NCBI RefSeq assembly: GCF_945859705.1
Contig: NC_079137.1
Location: 36,701,554 to 36,765,553, forward strand
DNA length: 64,000 bases
Origin: Episyrphus balteatus
Lineage: Eukaryota; Arthropoda; Insecta; Diptera; Syrphidae
Direction: 5' to 3'
In this document: piece after piece, positions 59,904-64,000 of the stretch
How positions within the stretch are numbered: position 1 is the stretch's first letter
Layout of the letters: each line of letters opens with the position of its first letter
Made by a program: the position numbers and the translations under genes
The notes under the pieces: model-generated
Databases searched by the model: none
What the model saw: only the letters and a program-made list of their open reading frames with translations
What the model was told of the DNA's origin: nothing

Positions 59904-60716
59904 AGCTGTGTTTTTTTGTTTATCTATATAGATTTTGTGCAAAAAAACGACATCGAGATTTTTGAAATCCATGCAAACATTTGGCACCACTGTACATATA
60001 CTTTGGCAGCTGTCTGTCAAAAATGTTGCTTTTGTTTTTTTTTTATATTAACTCCGAAGTGGGATGCAAACAAAAATTTTCATATGGCCATGGCATCCAT
60101 GTTGGATTCAAAAAAATTTTTTTTTCACAAAAAACCAAAAATGATCTGTATATTCTTAGCTACATTTTAAGACCATGACCATTAACATTAGTTGCATCGT
60201 TCTTGTGTTATAAGCGTTTGAAGGTAGCCATATTGAATTTTTTTTCGATTTTCTTAAAATCAAATGTGAAAACTTTTTTATTTTTATTTCTAATTTTTCG
60301 AAAAAACTTTGGTAATTTTATATACATATCTGTTCAACAATCTTATTAGGATCCATTTAAGACTTTTATCTGAAAAGTGCATTGCGTATATCTCGAGATA
60401 TTAACATTTTAATGCAACCATGTCAAACAAATTTTTGATTATTTTTTTCTATGAGAGTTTTTTTCAAACCTCGTTTTCTCCGCTTTTTTTTTTTGTTAAT
60501 ATTTTCAGATATTTCTATATGAACACAACAATTAAACTACCTTGGCACTACTGTTTTTATCGAGAGAAAGTAAAATCTGGATAATTATCTGGATTTTTCA
60601 AAAATCTATACAGATAAAGTTTTTGTTGTATTTAACACGTAAATTGTTTTGATTTCAAAAATCTCGATGTCGTTTTTTTGCACAAAATCTATATAGATAA
60701 ACAAAAAAACACACCT
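59904..60716. mobile_element. Short relative of the gene-carrying family (element D)
   Basis: Ends AGCTGTGTTTTTTTG (59904) and inverted AGGTGTGTTTTTTTG (to 60716) with ATT on both sides (59901-59903, 60717-60719). Its left side shares GGCACCACTGTACATATACT and GGCAGCTGTCTGTCAAAAAT with the fragments at 42900-43040 and 62430-62583. Its right side shares CTTGGCACTACTGTTTT and GATAATTATCTGGATTTTTC with copies A-C. The middle (about 60050-60530) is unrelated and non-coding. It inserted exactly at the ATT target copy of element B. Confidence 0.75.
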
Positions 60717-61351
60717 ATTATTAAGTTATATTGCGCTGATTTTTTATATGAGCTATAATTTTTCGTTTGAAAATATTTAAATTTAATTCAGTCTTTAATT
60801 CATTTGGTAGATCATTGAAGGCTTGAAGTCCTTTGTAGAAAAGACTATTCTGACTTGCAGTTGTTCTTGCCATAGTTAGTCTAAAATCTTGATTATTTCT
60901 TAAATTAAAGGGTTGCACATTACCAACATAGTTTAACAAACGTGACAAATAAATCGGCATGAGATTGTTTTTTATTTTAAAAACAAATACTAAAACATTC
61001 AAAAGGATTCTTTCTCTAACATTTAACCACATCAACACATCCAACATATGACATATAGGTGTATAAATATTGCACTTTAATATGATTCTCATTGCTTTGT
61101 TTTGTAGTATTTGGAGTCTATTTAACATACTTTGATTTGACAAGAAGATGACAGATGAACAATATTCAAAATGAGGCTTTATAATTACATTAAATATTTG
61201 TATTCCACTTATTGTTGATATGTTTTTACGAATTCGTTTAAGGAGATTTATTTATTTAACAATTTTCTTTTCAATATAATCAATATGTTCATTGAATGCT
61301 AACTTATTATCTATGACAACACCAAGATATTTTATATTTGTAATTACTTCA

Positions 61352-61513
61352 AGGCTTGGCCATACTGGAGGGTATGCGGTAGCGGTACGGGTAGCGGTGA
61401 GGGTACTTGTATGAAAAAAATTCCAAACTGACACATCAACGTTCAGGTGTGGAATTTTTTTAGTACAAATATCGTTACCGCTATACCGCATACCCTCCGG
61501 TGTGGCCAAGCCT
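61352..61513. mobile_element. Palindromic MITE (AGGCTTGGCC family) in the LINE
   Basis: A 162-bp palindrome with TCA on both sides (61349-61351, 61514-61516) inserted in the reverse transcriptase frame; removing it restores VDGQNLEVITNIKYLGVVID. Confidence 0.75.
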
Positions 61514-61606
61514 TCAAGATTTTGACCATCAACTACCGCATACCGGTAAGGTATGCGGTAGCGGTACGGGTAATTGTATGAAAAAAATTCCACATCTGAA
61601 CATTAA

Positions 61607-61778
61607 AGGCTTGGCCACACCGGAGGGTACGCGGTAGCGGTACGGGTAGCGGCAACGATATTTGTATTAAAAAAATTCCACACCCGAACGTTGATGTGTC
61701 AGTTTGGAATTTTTTCCATACAAATACCCGTACCGTTACCTATACCTCTACCGCGTACCCTCTGGTGTGGCCAAGCCT
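61607..61778. mobile_element. Palindromic MITE (AGGCTTGGCC family), third copy
   Basis: 172 bp with TAA on both sides (61604-61606, 61779-61781). It is inserted in an older, partial member of the same family whose remainder continues to about 61860, so the family has inserted into itself. Confidence 0.7.
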
Positions 61779-61860
61779 TAAGGCTTGGCCACACCAAAGG
61801 GTACATGCGGTACCGCTACCCGTACCGCTACGGCATACCTTCCGGTGTGGTCAAGCGTTT

Positions 61861-62289
61861 AATCTTCATCTATTTTCTGCTAAAATAGCCAAATATATTC
61901 TTCAACCAAAGTTGAACCACAGCCGAAATTGCAAGTCAAATTCCTAAACCATGGCTAAATGAACGACGCTGCTAACATCGTTTTTGTATAAAAAGAAATT
62001 AAAACCGGAACGTGGACGTTCAGATGTAAATTTGTTTCAAAGAGAAAAATGCTGTTGGTTGCGTTCTTTTCTTCGGTCACCTTGGTGTGAGACAGGATAA
62101 AAGTTACTCCCAAACCAAACTCTGCTGACAGCATTTTTTAATTGAAAAAAATTGCATTTCATAGTCGAGGTGCCAGTTTGGCTTTTTTTATACAAAAAGC
62201 TCCTCGGTGATCGTTGGTTTGGGAGAGTCTCAATTCAAACTTTGACTACCACCTGTAGCGCATTTCAACTTTACCAACCCTCAATAATT
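61861..62289. other. Intergenic, nothing recognised
   Basis: No coding or bounded repeat structure was recognised in this stretch. Confidence 0.4.
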
Positions 62290-62760
62290 AAGCCTTAACT
62301 ACAATGACCTAAAAAGTGAAAAAGTGGGGAACTTAAAAAAGTAAAATTTTTTTATTTCTTTTTAGCAATATTTGTTTTTGAAAAAAAAACTACAAAAATT
62401 GCTTGTCAGCTATTACATGGCCTTCCCACTTCGGAGTTAAAATAAAAAAAAACAAAAGCAACATTTTTGACAGACAGCTACCAAAGTATATGTACAGTGG
62501 TGCCAAATGTTTGCATGGATTTCAAAAATCCCGATGTCGTTTTTTTGCACAAAATCTATATAGATAAACAAAAAAACACACCTAATATTTGTTTTTGAAA
62601 AAAACTACAAAAATTGTTTTTGAAACCAAAAAATAAGCTTTCTGCATCATTATTTTTAATTTTCTCGTCGGAAAAACTGGTTACAAAATGAGTTTGAAAA
62701 TTTTCACTTTTTGCAAATAGTGGCCCTACAACGGCCATACCTTTAGCAGAAACTTCCCTT
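62290..62760. repeat. Dispersed repeat interrupted by a transposon end
   Basis: The sequence is the inverted counterpart of about 19090-19380 (GCTTTCTGCATCATTATTTT, TCACTTTTTGCAAA). It is interrupted at 62395-62583 by a fragment of the gene-carrying TIR family reading on the minus strand from AGGTGTGTTTTTTTG at 62583. A ~36-bp direct repeat (ATATTTGTTTTTGAAAAAAA followed by CTACAAAAATTG) flanks that fragment, far longer than the family's 3-bp duplication. Confidence 0.6.
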
Positions 62761-63606
62761 TGACTGGATAATTTATACCCTACCCCATGAGTACTTTTTT
62801 TATTCCTTCTTTTCTACTCATTTATTGACAGTTCTCTCATTTTACGACATTTCACATTTTTTTTTTCTTTGACCAAATGGATTTCTGCTTTGGTTTTTTA
62901 TTTTTATTCCCTTTGCAAATTTTCGCGAGTTCGGTGTATTCGATTTTGTTCTGCCTGGGTTCTGCCGTGCTGTGCATTTTGTTTCGATTCTATTTTAATT
63001 TTTCACCCAAAAAAGACTAAAATTCCTTCCTGTGTTCGGTAAAAATATTAATATTAATTTATTTATATTGATATTGTGCCACAAAATACACTTGTGCTTT
63101 GCATATTTACGCGGCAATAACAGTGATAACGGTAACACGGAAAATAATATAGAAAATACCCATAAGAAAAATAATGATCCAAATCGATGCGTGCAGCAAG
63201 GTTATGTTTGATTACAATTATAATAAAATTTGCAATCATAATTATCTGTATGCGGTTTCGCACAATTGAATGTGGCTGACGAAATAACACATCAATAACA
63301 AAATCCATAAATAGCTTTTTTTGACATAGACAAAAAATTAATAGAAATCTATTTTTTGAATAAAATGCTTGTGTCGCTGATGCTGCTTATGCGGCAATCC
63401 AATATTAATATTTTCTAGCTAATACATACGTAAAATTGAAAAAAAGTAGAAAATATAGTTAAAAAAAACTGTACTGTTTTCCCAGACAACCTATAGAACA
63501 AATAAAACAAAATTTACTGTATCGAATTCCAAATCAAATTCGATTAAAAAAAGCCAAAGAGCAATATAATCAAGTAGAGCAAAAAAAGAAATAGTTTTAA
63601 CTTAAC
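62761..63606. promoter_or_regulatory. Upstream region of the SCAP-like gene
   Basis: Non-coding sequence leading to the ATG at 63607. It is less repetitive than its surroundings and probably holds the promoter and 5' UTR. No core promoter motif is certain. Confidence 0.35.
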
Positions 63607-63809
63607 ATGACATCGGAGGGGTCAACAAGTAGCAGTAGTTTTAGCGCTGGAGGCGGCAGTGACAGCCGTGTCGTTGGCGGAAAGAAAAAGAAGAAACGCT
63701 CCGGACTGCCCGATTCGGTGTCCCAGTGCTATTACAAACACGGGCTCTTCCTGTCTAGCTATCCAACATGTGCCTCAAGTATAGCAATCGTTGCCATATT
63801 ATTTTCCTG
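63607..63809 (+). CDS. SCAP: SREBP cleavage-activating protein, first coding exon
   Basis: N-terminal exon, truncated by the window end. A Ser/Gly-rich leader and a basic stretch (KKKKKRSG) precede SVSQCYYKHGLFLSSYPTCA, which resembles the SCAP start in which the cytosolic N-terminus (YxHGLLCASYP in mammals) enters the first membrane helix. The helix begins SSIAIVAILFS. The exon ends in phase 2 at a GTAAGT donor (63810). SCAP is the ER sterol sensor that escorts SREBP to the Golgi. Only about 68 residues are visible and the sterol-sensing domain lies beyond the window, so the call rests on this N-terminal similarity. Start chosen as the only ATG giving the full exon. Confidence 0.65.
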
Positions 63810-64000
63810 GTAAGTGTGTTAATTTTGAAGTACACTAAACAGAGTACCTAAGTACTAAGAATCTACCTACGCATTAGCATTATTACAATCCATTCAGAAT
63901 TCAGAAAGAGAATGATGTAACTCTGTGTGTGTTTGTTTTGTTTTACATAAATAATATCAGTAAAAGGTGCTGCTTATTCTAAACAACTAAGCTAACACTT

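Larger units (their letters stand above)
52062..61541 (-). mobile_element. 5'-truncated non-LTR retrotransposon (LINE), interrupted
   Basis: On the minus strand the 3' end of a LINE: reverse transcriptase C-terminal region (IKYLGVVIDNKLAFNEHIDY, NRLQILQNKAMRIILKCNIY, FNDLPNELKTELNLNIFKRK) with a stop at 60723-60721. A 3' UTR resumes beyond the inserted elements (52279-52062) and ends AATAAAATTACATACATACA, a simple-repeat tail. ACCGG flanks the whole unit. It is interrupted by a MITE at 61352-61513, by elements B and D, and within B by C. About 0.9 kb of LINE remains. The clade is not assigned. Confidence 0.75.
52000..61860. mobile_element. Outer palindromic MITE relic split by a LINE
   Basis: GCGGTAGCGGTA and CCACACCGG blocks of the AGGCTTGGCC MITE family at 52015-52061 continue at 61542 (ACCGGTAAGGTATGCGGTAG) after the LINE insertion. 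ACCGG is repeated on both sides (52057-52061, 61542-61546). The outer ends are degraded, so 52000 and 61860 are approximate. It contains all insertions listed between these positions. Confidence 0.5.

Overview
The window comes from an AT-rich insect nuclear genome, almost certainly a fly (Diptera). Introns are short and canonical (GT-AG), the Asx protein has long CAG/CAA-coded glutamine runs, and the gene set is fly-like: O-fut1, Asx, SCAP, Cox19, Ppcdc and NTMT1. Several of these orthologues sit, as far as I recall, on the same Drosophila arm (Muller element C), which suggests conserved arm content; this was not checked. No rRNA, tRNA or CRISPR array was recognised. Species cannot be named from the sequence alone.

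Host genes, left to right: a hydroxyacid oxidase pseudogene split by a hAT-like element (1002-4400, +); mitochondrial asparaginyl-tRNA synthetase (6297-7935, +) converging with N-terminal methyltransferase NTMT1 (7989-8780, -); protein O-fucosyltransferase 1 (16236-17506, +); the Polycomb-group gene Additional sex combs (coding exons 33704-45407, +, probable 5' exon near 20.4-20.95 kb, 3' UTR towards 47 kb); phosphopantothenoylcysteine decarboxylase (50740-51425, -) and COX19 (51476-51742, -) packed 50 bp apart; and the first coding exon of a probable SCAP gene (63607-63809, +), cut by the window edge.

Everything else is dominated by mobile DNA, much of it nested. Inside Asx intron 1 a Tc1-like element (21654-28511) contains a second element with a 4-bp target duplication (22622-27838). 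That contains a copia-type retrotransposon with apparently identical LTRs (22748-27137), which in turn contains a 1.6-kb foldback element (24728-26355). Each layer is bounded by its own target-site duplication.

The most unusual system is a family of terminal-inverted-repeat elements (ends AGGTGTGTTTTTTTG, 3-bp AT-rich target duplications) that carry multi-exon pieces of host genes with introns and apparent promoters. Copy A (9535-12999) and copy B (52280-59900, interrupted by copy C at 55592-59767) each carry a decayed cytoplasmic dynein intermediate chain gene reading inward from one end. A second, unidentified gene reads inward from the other end. Copy C has a related dynein fragment plus different cargo. 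A short relative (59904-60716) abuts copy B, and a 588-bp element (14707-15294) has similar ends. This resembles gene-capturing 'Pack' transposons. The B/C/D complex sits in the 3' end of a truncated LINE, itself inserted in a palindromic MITE.

Two further hAT-like elements (1593-3707 and 13037-14642) consist largely of ~100-bp tandem arrays. Asx intron 6 holds a perfect-looking 945-bp tandem duplication.
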